Source: JACDAN01 sp963801855 (GTDB lineage Bacteria > Actinomycetota > Thermoleophilia > Gaiellales > Gaiellaceae). From it: a stretch of 64,000 nt of DNA. Made by a program: the position numbers and the translations under genes. Location: assembly GCA_963801855.1 (NCBI GenBank), contig CAWDGK010000002.1:248001-312000 (forward strand), in the 5' to 3' direction. The notes below the pieces were generated by a model, which saw only the letters and a program-made list of their open reading frames with translations, did no database searches and had not been told where the DNA came from. Below, in pieces: positions 34,019 to 41,791 of this stretch (its first letter is position 1; every line of letters begins with the position of its first letter).

Positions 34019-34840
34019 ATGGATCCACGGCCGATCGGCGTCTTCGACTCGGGCATGGGCGGGCTCACCGTCCTGCACGAGTGCCTCGTGACGATGCCGC
34101 ACGAGGACTTTCTCTACCTCGGCGACGCTGCGCGCCTGCCGTACGGCCCGCGCCCGCTCGGCGAAGTGCGCCGCTTCGCGCTCGAGATCGCCGGGTACCT
34201 CGAGGCGCAGGGCGTGAAGCTGATCCTCGTCGCCTGCAACTCGGCGACCTCCGCCGGCCTCCCCGATCTTCAGGAGCGGATCTCGGTGCCCGTCGTCGGA
34301 GTGATCACGCCCGAGGCGCATGCCGCCGTCCAGGCGACTCGTAACCGCAGAATCGGTCTGTTGGCGACCGAGGCGACCGTCGCTGCCGGTCGCTACCGCG
34401 ACCTCGTCCACACGCTCGACGCCGGCGTCCGGTTGTCGCAGGTTGCCTGCCCGCGCCTCGTGCCTCTCATCGAGGGAGACGAGCCTTTCGGCGCCGAGAC
34501 GACGACCGCCGTGCGCGAGTACGCCCAGCCGCTGAAGGACGAGGGCGTGGACACCGTCATCCTCGGCTGCACGCACTACCCCCTGATCCGGCCGGTCTTC
34601 CAGCGGGTGTTCGGCCGCGACGTGACGCTCGTCTTCTCTGCCGAGGAGACGGCTCGCGAGGTGGCGGAGACGCTTAGCCGCAAGGGGATCGAGAACGCCG
34701 CCGCGCGCGAGGGCAGCTACCGGTTCCTGACGACGGGCGACACCGATCGGTTCCGGGAGCTCGGCCAGCGCTTCCTGCAGCTGCCGCTCGAGGGAGTCGA
34801 CCGCGTCGAGATCGCCGAGCTCGAGGCCGCCGCCGCGTGA
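34019..34840 (+). CDS. murI: Glutamate racemase
   Basis: 273 aa. Supplies D-glutamate for peptidoglycan. Both catalytic cysteines are in their motifs: VACNSATSAG and ILGCTHYPL. The N-terminal IGVFDSGMGGLTVL and LGDAARLPYG are classical. The stop overlaps the rph start (GTGA), making murI-rph-rdgB a coupled operon, a gene order seen in many Actinobacteria. Leaderless-type promoter at 34007. Divergent from the S15-like gene with 45 bases between start codons. Confidence 0.97.
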   Translation: MDPRPIGVFDSGMGGLTVLHECLVTMPHEDFLYLGDAARLPYGPRPLGEVRRFALEIAGYLEAQGVKLILVACNSATSAGLPDLQERISVPVVGVITPEAHAAVQATRNRRIGLLATEATVAAGRYRDLVHTLDAGVRLSQVACPRLVPLIEGDEPFGAETTTAVREYAQPLKDEGVDTVILGCTHYPLIRPVFQRVFGRDVTLVFSAEETAREVAETLSRKGIENAAAREGSYRFLTTGDTDRFRELGQRFLQLPLEGVDRVEIAELEAAAA

Positions 34841-35547
34841 GAGCCGACGGCAGGCGACCCGCGGAGCTGCGCCCGCTCGAGATCGAGGTCGACTACCTCG
34901 AGCAGCCGGCGGGCTCGGCGCTGATCTCGGCCGGCAAGACGCGCGTTCTCTGCACCGCGTCGATCGAGGACCGGGTTCCCCGCTGGCTGATGGGCAAGGG
35001 CAAGGGGTGGATGACGGCCGAGTACGGGCTGCTTCCGGCCTCGACCGGCGAGCGGACGCAGCGCGAGGCGAGCTCCGGCAAGCAGAAGGGCCGAACCGTC
35101 GAGATCCAGCGGCTGATCGGCCGGTCGCTCCGCGCCGTCACCGACCTCGGGGCGCTCGGCGAGCGAACCCTCTGGATCGACTGCGACGTGCTCCAGGCGG
35201 ACGGCGGAACGCGGTGCGCGGCGATCTCCGGCGCGTATGTCGCCGCGAGGAGGGCGCTCGACCGCTTCGGGCTCGGGAAGGCGCTCACGGACTCGGTCGC
35301 GGGCGTCTCGCTCGGGATCGTCGACGGCGAGCTGCTCCTCGACCTCGACTATTCCGAGGACTCGCGGGCCGAGGTCGACGTCAACGTCGTCATGAGCGGC
35401 GACGGCCGGCTGATCGAGGTGCAGGCGACCGCAGAGGGCGACCGGTACACGAGGGAGCAGCTCGACGAGCTCCTCGACCTCGCCGGCGAGGGGATCGAAA
35501 GCATCGCGGAAGCGCAGCAGCGCGCCGTGGAGACGGCTCTCGCCTGA
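34837..35547 (+). CDS. rph: Ribonuclease PH
   Basis: 236 aa, full length. Phosphorolytic 3'-5' exonuclease that trims tRNA 3' ends. Motifs: TASIEDRVPRWL, GWMTAEYGLLPAST, RTVEIQRLIGRSLRAV, DCDVLQADGGTRCAAI and DLDYSEDSRAEVDVNVVM. GTG start overlapping the murI stop; 4 bases separate its stop from rdgB. Confidence 0.97.
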   Translation: MRADGRRPAELRPLEIEVDYLEQPAGSALISAGKTRVLCTASIEDRVPRWLMGKGKGWMTAEYGLLPASTGERTQREASSGKQKGRTVEIQRLIGRSLRAVTDLGALGERTLWIDCDVLQADGGTRCAAISGAYVAARRALDRFGLGKALTDSVAGVSLGIVDGELLLDLDYSEDSRAEVDVNVVMSGDGRLIEVQATAEGDRYTREQLDELLDLAGEGIESIAEAQQRAVETALA

Positions 35548-35551
35548 TCGA

Positions 35552-36151
35552 GTGAGGGCGATCCTCGCCTCCCAGAACCAGGGGAAGCTGCGGGAGCTCC
35601 GGGAGGCTCTGCCGGGCTGGGAGATCGAGCCGCTCGACGCCGACGAATACCCGCCCGAGGTCGGCGAGACCTATTACGAGAACGCGCGCGGCAAGGCCGT
35701 GTTCGGGCGAACCCTCGACCGGTCGGGCGCCTGGATCCTGGGCGAGGACTCCGGCCTCGAGGTCGAGGGCCTCGACGGCGCGCCGGGGATCAAGTCGGCG
35801 CGATTCGCAGGAGGCATGCACGTCGAACGGCTGCTCGCCGAGCTCGAGGGGATGGAGGGAGACGCTCGCCGCGCCCGGTACGTCTGTGAGCTCGTGGCGC
35901 TCTCGCCCGACGGTGACGAGCGGCGAGGCACGGGGATCCTCGAAGGGCGCATCGGCGAGAGCCCGAGCGGGGAGGGAGGCTTCGGCTTCGACCCGGTGTT
36001 CATCCCCGAAGCGGAGCAGCGAACGGTCGCCGAGCTAGGAGACGGCTGGAAGGCGGGCAACTCGCACAGGTCTCGAGCGGCCGACGCGCTCAGGCAAGCC
36101 CTGGCACCGCCTCCCGCTCCTCGTCCCGGCCGCGGGACCGCCACCAGTTGA
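35552..36151 (+). CDS. rdgB: XTP/dITP diphosphatase (RdgB/HAM1)
   Basis: 199 aa. Hydrolyses non-canonical purine nucleoside triphosphates to keep them out of DNA. Motifs: ILASQNQGKLRELREAL, ETYYENARGKA, EDSGLEVEGLDGAPGIKSARF (in outline) and GGFGFDPVFIP, with NSHRSRAADALRQA near the end. The Pro-rich tail (about 18 residues past the usual end) overlaps the convergent YihY gene by 62 bases. GTG start. Confidence 0.95.
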   Translation: MRAILASQNQGKLRELREALPGWEIEPLDADEYPPEVGETYYENARGKAVFGRTLDRSGAWILGEDSGLEVEGLDGAPGIKSARFAGGMHVERLLAELEGMEGDARRARYVCELVALSPDGDERRGTGILEGRIGESPSGEGGFGFDPVFIPEAEQRTVAELGDGWKAGNSHRSRAADALRQALAPPPAPRPGRGTATS

Positions 36152-36909
36152 TCTCCGCGCCGAAGACGATCGCGTTGGCCATCACGTACAGCCAGATCAG
36201 GAGGATGACCGGGGCGCCGAGCGCACGCAGTGTCGAGGACCTCGTCGCGCTGCGACAGCGTCACGTAGAGCGGCAGCGTCTGGAAGCTCACCTGAAGCAG
36301 GATGCTCGCCAGCACGGCGCCGGGAAGCACGTCCCTGAAGCTCAGCCTCACGTTGGTCAACAGGTAGTAGATCGAGACGAGGAAGAGGAAAACGGCTGCC
36401 GTCGAGAGGATCAGCGACAGCAGGTAGGCCACCCAGCGATTTCCCGTGAAGCCCGGCGCCAGATCCTGGAGGAGGGCGAAGCCGACGGTGCCGATGACGA
36501 GCCCCGCGAAGAGCGTGATCAGGGTCCCGACCATGACCGCGACCGCAACCCCTTTTCCGCGGAGAAACGACCTGTTCGGTCGGCCGTAGACGATGTTGAA
36601 CGCCGATTCGAGGACACTGAAGAGCGAGAGCGACGTCCACGTGAGGAACACGCCCCCAATCAAGCCCAGGGTGGCGGCGTTGTCCTGGATGTCGTTGACC
36701 ACGCCGACGATCTGCGAGATCGAAGCCGAGGGCAGGATGTTCTTCAGCTCCCTGACGAGGTACGTGGACTCGTCTGCCCGGCCGAAAAGGCCGAGGAGAG
36801 CGAGCGCGAGAAAGATGAGCGGCACGAGCGAGAGCAGCGCGAAGTAGGCGATCATCGCGGCCAGGTGAGGCCCGCGGTCCGTGAAAAACTTGCCAAGCGG
36901 CTCGCGCAT
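36090..36909 (-). CDS. YihY/virulence factor BrkB family membrane protein, one frameshift
   Basis: About 272 aa after repair, with six transmembrane helices. Family marks: HLAAMIAYFALLSLVPL, TAAVFLFLVSIYYLL, RDVLPGAVLASILLQV, then in the next frame LRALGAPVILLIWLYVMANAIVFGAEINW, the typical YihY ending. The break lies near 36232-36240 (around CTCGACACTG on the minus strand). The family was once called ribonuclease BN, which is incorrect; the function is unknown. ATG at 36909, 20 bases from the divergent start at 36930. The 3' end overlaps rdgB. Confidence 0.85.
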
Positions 36910-36917
36910 CGCCGCAG

Positions 36918-36923
36918 TATGTT
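36918..36923 (+). promoter_or_regulatory. -10 hexamer TATGTT, leaderless-type
   Basis: TATGTT ends 6 bases before the ATG at 36930; it lies in the 20-base divergent gap with the YihY gene. Confidence 0.5.
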
Positions 36924-36929
36924 CCCCAC

Positions 36930-37292
36930 ATGACCGGAGATCAGGCGTTACAGGAGCTGCTCGACGTCTCAGAGGACGTCGTGGGCGCCGTGATCTTCGA
37001 CCTGAAGGGCGAGGCGATCGGCGCCACGGTCGGGGCCGAAGACGCCCGATCTGCGGTGGAGACGGCCGGGGCGATGCTCGCGTATGCCGATGCGCTTCGC
37101 ACGAAGCCGTCTGCGGAGCGGCTGGAGGCCGTGACGGCCGACGGAAGCGTCTTCGTCGTTCGAAAGGGCAATCGAGCAGTCGTGGCTGCCACGGGTCGCG
37201 ATCCGGTCGCGGGGCTCGTCTACCACGATCTCCGCGCGGCGCTCACGAAGGTCAAGCGGCGCGCCAAGGAGAAGGCCGATGCTGCCTCGTAG
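36930..37292 (+). CDS. Roadblock/LC7-like domain protein
   Basis: 120 aa. Small alpha/beta protein with the Roadblock/LC7 layout: ELLDVSEDVVGAVIFDLKGEAI, then a helix, then GSVFVVRKGNRAVVAATGRDP and GLVYHDLRAAL. In actinobacteria such domains partner small GTPases or regulate polarity; no GTPase gene is nearby, so the role is open. It overlaps the next small gene by 14 bases and starts the operon leading to pyrE. Confidence 0.7.
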   Translation: MTGDQALQELLDVSEDVVGAVIFDLKGEAIGATVGAEDARSAVETAGAMLAYADALRTKPSAERLEAVTADGSVFVVRKGNRAVVAATGRDPVAGLVYHDLRAALTKVKRRAKEKADAAS

Positions 37293-37467
37293 GGTCACCC
37301 TCCTTCTCGCCGCCGCCGCGACGATCTTCCTCTGGCGCCGCGCCGCGCGGCCCGACGAGCACGTCGACGTGCTCTACGACGACGGTTCGCTGCTCCGCCT
37401 GAAGCGCGGCGTTGAAGCGGACGACCTTCTCGACGACGCCCGCAAGCTCCTCACGATTCTCGGGTGA
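37279..37467 (+). CDS. Small membrane-associated protein, 62 aa
   Basis: One hydrophobic segment (VTLLLAAAATIFLW, residues 6-19) and a short acidic cytoplasmic or extracellular tail (EHVDVLYDDGSLLRLKRG). No known family. ATG at 37279 lies inside the Roadblock gene and the stop overlaps the pyrE start, so it is sandwiched in a coupled operon, which supports it as a real gene. Confidence 0.6.
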   Translation: MLPRRVTLLLAAAATIFLWRRAARPDEHVDVLYDDGSLLRLKRGVEADDLLDDARKLLTILG

Positions 37468-37994
37468 CCGACGACGAGCTTCGGGCGGGTCTCCGCGAGC
37501 ACGCCCTGCTCGAGGGTGACTTCCTGCTCCGTTCGGGCCGCCGCTCGTCGCACTACTTCGACAAGTACCGGTTCGAGACGAGGCCGGAGCTGCTCGAGGC
37601 GATCGGGGTGCGGATCGCAACGGCGGTCGGCGAGCACGAACCGGAGGCCGCGCGGCTTGCCGGGCCGGAGCTCGGCGCCGTCGCACTCGCCGCCGCCTCG
37701 TCGCTTGCCTCCAGGCTCCCCTTCCTGATCGTCCGCAAGGAGTCGAAGGGCTACGGAACCGACAACCGGATCGAGGGCGCCTTCCAGGCGGGCGAGCGCG
37801 TCTGCCTGGTCGAGGATGTGGTCACCTCCGGAGGGGCAGCGGTCACCGCTGTCCAGGCCCTGCGGGAGGCCGGTCTCGAGTGCCGCACAGCCGTTTGTGT
37901 CGTCGATCGGGAGGAGGGTGGAACCGACGAACTGGCGCGCCACGGCGTCCGATTACGGCCACTTTTCAGGGCAGGAGAGCTGCTCCCGGCGTAG
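37464..37994 (+). CDS. pyrE: Orotate phosphoribosyltransferase
   Basis: 176 aa. Transfers ribose-5-phosphate from PRPP to orotate in UMP synthesis. The PRPP-binding loop is CLVEDVVTSGGAAVTAVQAL; the N-terminal EGDFLLRSGRRSSHYFDKYRF, AGPELGAVALAA and IVRKESKGYGTDNRIEGAF fit the family. GTG start overlapping the 62-aa gene's stop. The pyrF gene lies downstream with hup between them. Confidence 0.95.
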   Translation: MTDDELRAGLREHALLEGDFLLRSGRRSSHYFDKYRFETRPELLEAIGVRIATAVGEHEPEAARLAGPELGAVALAAASSLASRLPFLIVRKESKGYGTDNRIEGAFQAGERVCLVEDVVTSGGAAVTAVQALREAGLECRTAVCVVDREEGGTDELARHGVRLRPLFRAGELLPA

Positions 37995-38015
37995 AAAGTG
38001 CCGCAAACCGCATGG

Positions 38016-38044
38016 TTGAGCGGAAAGGGGATCGCTGTTAGGGT
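38016..38044 (+). promoter_or_regulatory. hup promoter, TTGAGC-17-TAGGGT
   Basis: A -35-like TTGAGC at 38016-38021 and -10 TAGGGT at 38039-38044 are 17 bases apart. Unlike most genes here the transcript would have a leader of about 40 bases, with AAGGGGAGGAG at 38072-38082 ahead of the GTG. Confidence 0.5.
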
Positions 38045-38090
38045 CCTGACTGGCATTTGGTCATGACGTCGAAGGGGAGGAGATCCTTTC

Positions 38091-38375
38091 GTGACAAAGC
38101 AAGAATTCGTGGAGCGCGTCTCCGAGAAGAGCGGTTTGAACCGGCGGGAAGCCGGCGAGGCCGTCGACGCGTTTCTCGCGTCGATCACCGATGCACTGCG
38201 CAGCGGTGAGGAAGTCGCGTTCACAGGGTTCGGGAAATTCACGGTTCAGAACCGCGCCGCCCGGCAGGGCGTCAATCCTCGGAACCCGACCGAGCGTGTG
38301 CACATTCCGGCATCGAAGGTGCCGAAGTTTTCGGCGGGAAGCCAGCTGAAGGCCGCCGTCAAGAGCTCGATGTAG
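38091..38375 (+). CDS. hup: DNA-binding protein HU
   Basis: 94-aa HU/IHF histone-like protein that bends and compacts DNA as a dimer. Motifs: TKQEFVERVSEKSGLNRREA, GEEVAFTGFGKFTVQNRAAR, and the DNA-binding arm with the intercalating Pro in GVNPRNPTERVHIPASKV, then PKFSAGSQLKAAV. GTG start with a very strong ribosome-binding site (AAGGGGAGGAG) and the only classical -35/-10 pair noted here, fitting high expression. A strong terminator follows 28 bases after the stop. Confidence 0.96.
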   Translation: MTKQEFVERVSEKSGLNRREAGEAVDAFLASITDALRSGEEVAFTGFGKFTVQNRAARQGVNPRNPTERVHIPASKVPKFSAGSQLKAAVKSSM

Positions 38376-38402
38376 CACCGCCGAGAGGCGAACAACCTCT
38401 GG

Positions 38403-38426
38403 ACGGGGGCCCGAGAGGGCCCCCGT
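38403..38426 (+). terminator. Hairpin terminator after hup
   Basis: ACGGGGGCCC, loop GAGA, GGGCCCCCGT followed by TCTG: a perfect 10-bp stem. Confidence 0.8.
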
Positions 38427-38446
38427 TCTGCGTCTGGCCCCCTCTG

Positions 38447-38452
38447 TAGCCT
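38447..38452 (+). promoter_or_regulatory. -10 hexamer TAGCCT, leaderless-type
   Basis: TAGCCT ends 8 bases before the GTG at 38461 of pyrF, just past the hup terminator. Confidence 0.45.
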
Positions 38453-38460
38453 CATCCCGC

Positions 38461-39375
38461 GTGCCCTCTGAGCTGGAGACGACCGTGCAGATCGGCGGGT
38501 TGACCTTCGGCGACCGGGTCGCCGAGGCCGTCGATCGCAAGCGCTCGCAGATCCTCGTCGGCCTCGACCCGCGCCCGGAGCTCTTCCCGGTCGAGCTTCG
38601 CGGCGAGCCGCCCGCCGAGGCATCGGCTCGGTTCTGCCGCGGGATCGTGGATGCGGTCGCGCCGTACGTCGTCGGGGTCAAGCCGCAGCTCGCCTTCTTC
38701 GAGGCGCTCGGGTCGCCGGGGCTGGCCGCGTTCGAAGAGGTCTGTACGTACGCCCGGGCGGCCGGGCTCGTCGTCCTGGCCGACGGCAAGCGGGGCGACA
38801 TCGGCTCGACGGCCCGCGCCTACTCCGCCGCCTACCTCGAGCCGCGCGAGGAGGACGGGGAGCCGCTCGCCGACGCGCTGACCGTCAACCCCTATCTCGG
38901 CCGCGACTCGGTCGAGCCGTATCTCGCGGCGTGCCGCCGCCACGGGCGGGGGATCTTCTGCGTCGTCCGCACCTCGAATGCGGGAGGCGCGGAGGTACAG
39001 GAGCTCGTGCTCTCCGACGGCCGCCCGCTCTGGCAGCACATCGCCGCCATGGTCGCGGAATGGGGCGCCGACGTCGTCGGAGGCCGGGGCCTCTCGAGCG
39101 TCGGCGCGGTGATCGGCGCCACCCATCCCCGGGCCGTTGCCGACGCCCGGCGGCTCCTCCCTCAGTCCGTGCTGCTCCTGCCGGGAATCGGTGCGCAGGG
39201 GGCGACTGCCGCGGACGTCTCGACGGCGTTCACGAGCGGACCTGCGAGCGCGCTCGTCGCCGCGGCGCGCTCGGTCATCTACGCCTTTCGCGAAGGCGAG
39301 GAAGACTGGCGCTCTGCGGCGGCTGCGGAAGCCGCACGACTCCGGAGCGAGGTCTGGCAGGCAGCAGGATGGTGA
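38461..39375 (+). CDS. pyrF: Orotidine 5'-phosphate decarboxylase (type 2)
   Basis: 304 aa, the longer type 2 form. Decarboxylates OMP to UMP. The catalytic motif is VVLADGKRGDIGSTARAY (Lys and Asp); VGLDPRPELFP, VVGVKPQLAFFEALG, FCVVRTSNAGGAEVQ and LLLPGIGAQGA also match. GTG start. The LysM protein gene starts inside its last codons. Together with pyrE it gives the last two steps of UMP synthesis. Confidence 0.95.
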   Translation: MPSELETTVQIGGLTFGDRVAEAVDRKRSQILVGLDPRPELFPVELRGEPPAEASARFCRGIVDAVAPYVVGVKPQLAFFEALGSPGLAAFEEVCTYARAAGLVVLADGKRGDIGSTARAYSAAYLEPREEDGEPLADALTVNPYLGRDSVEPYLAACRRHGRGIFCVVRTSNAGGAEVQELVLSDGRPLWQHIAAMVAEWGADVVGGRGLSSVGAVIGATHPRAVADARRLLPQSVLLLPGIGAQGATAADVSTAFTSGPASALVAAARSVIYAFREGEEDWRSAAAAEAARLRSEVWQAAGW

Positions 39376-39689
39376 CGATCCCCTGGTGGTTCGTCCGTTA
39401 CGGCTTCCCCGTTCTCGCCCTTGCGGCGGTCACTGCCGGCGTCCTCATCCTCCGGCCTGCGATCCACGGTGGTGAGGCGGCTCCGCCGGCGCCGGCGCCC
39501 GTCGTCGAGGTGCGCAAGGAGAAGCCACGGATCAAGACTGCGAGGGCGGTCGCGTACTCCGTCCGGAGCGGCGACACGCTCGGCACCATCGCGGAGCGCT
39601 TCGGTACGACGGTCGACCGGCTGATGGAGCTGAACCCGGGTGTCGACCCGACGGCTCTTCGCGTCGGGCAGCCGATCCGCGTGGGCTAG
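39369..39689 (+). CDS. Membrane-anchored LysM protein
   Basis: 106 aa. One transmembrane helix (residues 11-29, YGFPVLALAAVTAGVLIL), a Pro/Lys-rich linker, and one C-terminal LysM domain (AYSVRSGDTLGTIAERFGTT to ALRVGQPIRVG, about residues 60-105), which binds glycan backbones of peptidoglycan. It precedes the D,D-carboxypeptidase gene, consistent with cell-wall work. ATG at 39369 lies within the end of pyrF. Its stop codon TAG forms part of the TAGCCT hexamer for the next gene. Confidence 0.85.
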   Translation: MVTIPWWFVRYGFPVLALAAVTAGVLILRPAIHGGEAAPPAPAPVVEVRKEKPRIKTARAVAYSVRSGDTLGTIAERFGTTVDRLMELNPGVDPTALRVGQPIRVG

Positions 39690-39692
39690 CCT
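39687..39692 (+). promoter_or_regulatory. -10 hexamer TAGCCT, leaderless-type, built on the previous stop
   Basis: TAGCCT ends 8 bases before the GTG at 39701; its TAG is the LysM gene stop codon. Confidence 0.45.
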
Positions 39693-39700
39693 TTGCTCCG

Positions 39701-40816
39701 GTGAAGCGACTCGCCGTCGCCCTAGCTGCCTTTTCCTTCGCTGCCCCCGCAGCCGCCGCGCCGCCGGAGGTCGATGCGCGCGCCTATCTCGTCCAGAACT
39801 CCCAGACCGGCGAGGTGCTACTCGCCCGGCGCGCCGAGGAGCGACTGCCGATCGCGAGCATCACCAAGCTGATGACCGTTCTCGTCGCCCTCGACCGGAC
39901 ACGACCGGGCGAGATCGTGTCCATCGACCCGGATGCGGCCGGCGTGACGGGATCGACGATCCGCCTTCGGGCGGGCGAGCGCATCCCGATCAGGGACCTC
40001 CTTGCCGCTGCGCTGATCCAGAGCGCCAACGACAGCGCCGTCGCGCTCGCCGAGCACGTTGGCGAAGGTGACAGCGGCGCCTTCGTCGAGCTGATGAACC
40101 GACGAGCGCAGGCACTCGGGCTCGTCGACACGCAATTCGCTCGCCCCGACGGGCTCGATACGCCGGGCCACTTCTCCTCCGCGATCGACGTCACGCGCCT
40201 TGGCATCGAGGCGATGAAGCGACCGATCGTGCGGCGGCTGGTCCGCCAGGAGTCGGCCACGATCTCGGGAGGCCGGACGCTCCATACCTGGAACGACCTC
40301 CTCGGGGTGTTCCCCGGTGCGTTCGGCGTGAAGACCGGGCATACGTCGGACGCAGGCTGGAACCAGGTCGCGGCGGCCCGCGGCAACGGCGTCACGATCT
40401 ACGCGACCATCCTCGGCAGCCCCTCCCGCGGGACGCGGAACGCCGATCTCGAGGAGCTGCTCGGTTGGGGCATGGCCCAGTACTCGGTCGTCCCGCTCGC
40501 GCCGCCGGAGCGGGTGTACGCGCGGGTCGGGGTACCGTTCGACGCCGAGGCGGTGCCCGTGATCGCTCCGCGACCGCTTCGCCGGCCTGTGCGGATCGGC
40601 CGGCCGCTCGTCGAGCGCGTCGTCGTCCCGAGCCTGCTCGAGCTGCCGGTTCGCCGAGGGCAGATCGTGGGCGAGCTTCGCGTGTACGACCGGAAGAAGA
40701 TCGTCGGAAGGACGCCGCTCGTCGCGGCCGAGTCGCGTGAGGAGCCCGGCTTCACCTCGCGTTCGGGCTGGTACGCGGGTCGCGCCGTAGACCACGTACG
40801 CGGATGGTTCTCGTGA
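39701..40816 (+). CDS. D-alanyl-D-alanine carboxypeptidase (PBP5-like, S11)
   Basis: 371 aa. Signal peptide (LAVALAAFSFAAPAAAA), then the penicillin-binding catalytic domain: SITKLM (SxxK), SAND (SxN) and KTGHT (KTG). It removes terminal D-Ala from peptidoglycan stem peptides outside the membrane. After about residue 260 a beta-sandwich follows (VYARVGVPFDAEAVPV and so on), and the protein ends GWYAGRAVDHVRGWFS, possibly an amphipathic anchor. GTG start. The coding end overlaps the PfkB gene by 13 bases. Confidence 0.94.
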   Translation: MKRLAVALAAFSFAAPAAAAPPEVDARAYLVQNSQTGEVLLARRAEERLPIASITKLMTVLVALDRTRPGEIVSIDPDAAGVTGSTIRLRAGERIPIRDLLAAALIQSANDSAVALAEHVGEGDSGAFVELMNRRAQALGLVDTQFARPDGLDTPGHFSSAIDVTRLGIEAMKRPIVRRLVRQESATISGGRTLHTWNDLLGVFPGAFGVKTGHTSDAGWNQVAAARGNGVTIYATILGSPSRGTRNADLEELLGWGMAQYSVVPLAPPERVYARVGVPFDAEAVPVIAPRPLRRPVRIGRPLVERVVVPSLLELPVRRGQIVGELRVYDRKKIVGRTPLVAAESREEPGFTSRSGWYAGRAVDHVRGWFS

Positions 40817-41772
40817 TCGTCACGGTCACGATGAACGCTGCTCTCGACCGGACGGTCACCGTCCCGAACTTCCAGCCCGGCCAGCGGCACCGGGCGAGCG
40901 TGGGGCTCACGCTCGCCGGCGGCAAGGGCATCAACATCGCGAGGGCGCTCAAGCGGATGGATGTGCCGGTCGTGGCAACCGGGCTCGCCGGCGGGCGAAC
41001 CGGAGCGGGCATCGTCAACGAGCTCACCCGCGAGGGGATCCTCAACGACTTCGTGCGGATCGCTGACGAGTCCCGCACGTCGACGGCGGTCGTCGACCCG
41101 ACCGGCGGCACCTACACCGAGATCAACGAGTGGGGCCCGCACGTCGAGCCCGAGGAGCTCGAGCTTCTGCTCGAGAAGCTGCGCTACCTCTCCCGCGGAG
41201 CAGACATGGTCGTCTTCGCCGGAACGCTTCCGCGCGGAGTCGACGAGGGGTTCTATGCAGAGGCGACGCGGGAGCTGACACGCCGGGGGATCAAGGCCGT
41301 CCTCGACGCGGAAGGACAGCCCCTGAGCCTCGGCACCGACGCGGAGCCGTTTCTCGTGACGCCGAACGAGCGGGAGGCCGAGGGGCTCGTCGGCCAGGAG
41401 TTCCACGACCCGCAGGACTTCGTACAGGCTCTCGACCACATCGCCGATCTCGGCGCGAGGAATGTCCTGATCACGCTCACCTCGGGCTGTTACGCCCTCC
41501 TGCGCGGGGAGCGGGAGGTGGAGCGCTTCCACGCAGCAGTCCCGCAGGTGGAGGCGCTCTCGCCCGCAGGATCTGGAGACGTGCTGCTCGCAGGCTTCAT
41601 CGCCGCGCAGCTCGACGGTCTCCCGCCGGAGGAGGCGCTCGGGCGGGCGGTGGCCGCTGGCGCGGCCGCCGTCCAGGAGGTCGGAGCGGGCCGCTTCGAG
41701 CCCAGGGAGCTGACCCGACTCGCCGCGGGCGTGAAGGTCGAGAGACTCGAGCGGGTCGCGTCCGAGCTCTGA
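40804..41772 (+). CDS. PfkB-family 1-phosphofructokinase/hexose kinase
   Basis: 322 aa. The PfkB signatures are LAGGKGINIARALKRM near the N-terminus and SPAGSGDVLLAGFIAAQLDG (catalytic Asp) near the end; the central PTGGTYTEINEWGP and TPNEREAEGLVG are as in the 1-phosphofructokinase/tagatose-6-phosphate kinase (FruK/LacC) group. Phosphorylates a sugar phosphate in the cytoplasm; the exact sugar needs assay, and no PTS genes are near. ATG overlaps the end of the D,D-carboxypeptidase gene. Confidence 0.9.
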   Translation: MVLVIVTVTMNAALDRTVTVPNFQPGQRHRASVGLTLAGGKGINIARALKRMDVPVVATGLAGGRTGAGIVNELTREGILNDFVRIADESRTSTAVVDPTGGTYTEINEWGPHVEPEELELLLEKLRYLSRGADMVVFAGTLPRGVDEGFYAEATRELTRRGIKAVLDAEGQPLSLGTDAEPFLVTPNEREAEGLVGQEFHDPQDFVQALDHIADLGARNVLITLTSGCYALLRGEREVERFHAAVPQVEALSPAGSGDVLLAGFIAAQLDGLPPEEALGRAVAAGAAAVQEVGAGRFEPRELTRLAAGVKVERLERVASEL

Positions 41773-41791
41773 GCTAGCATCGCCGCCTCGG

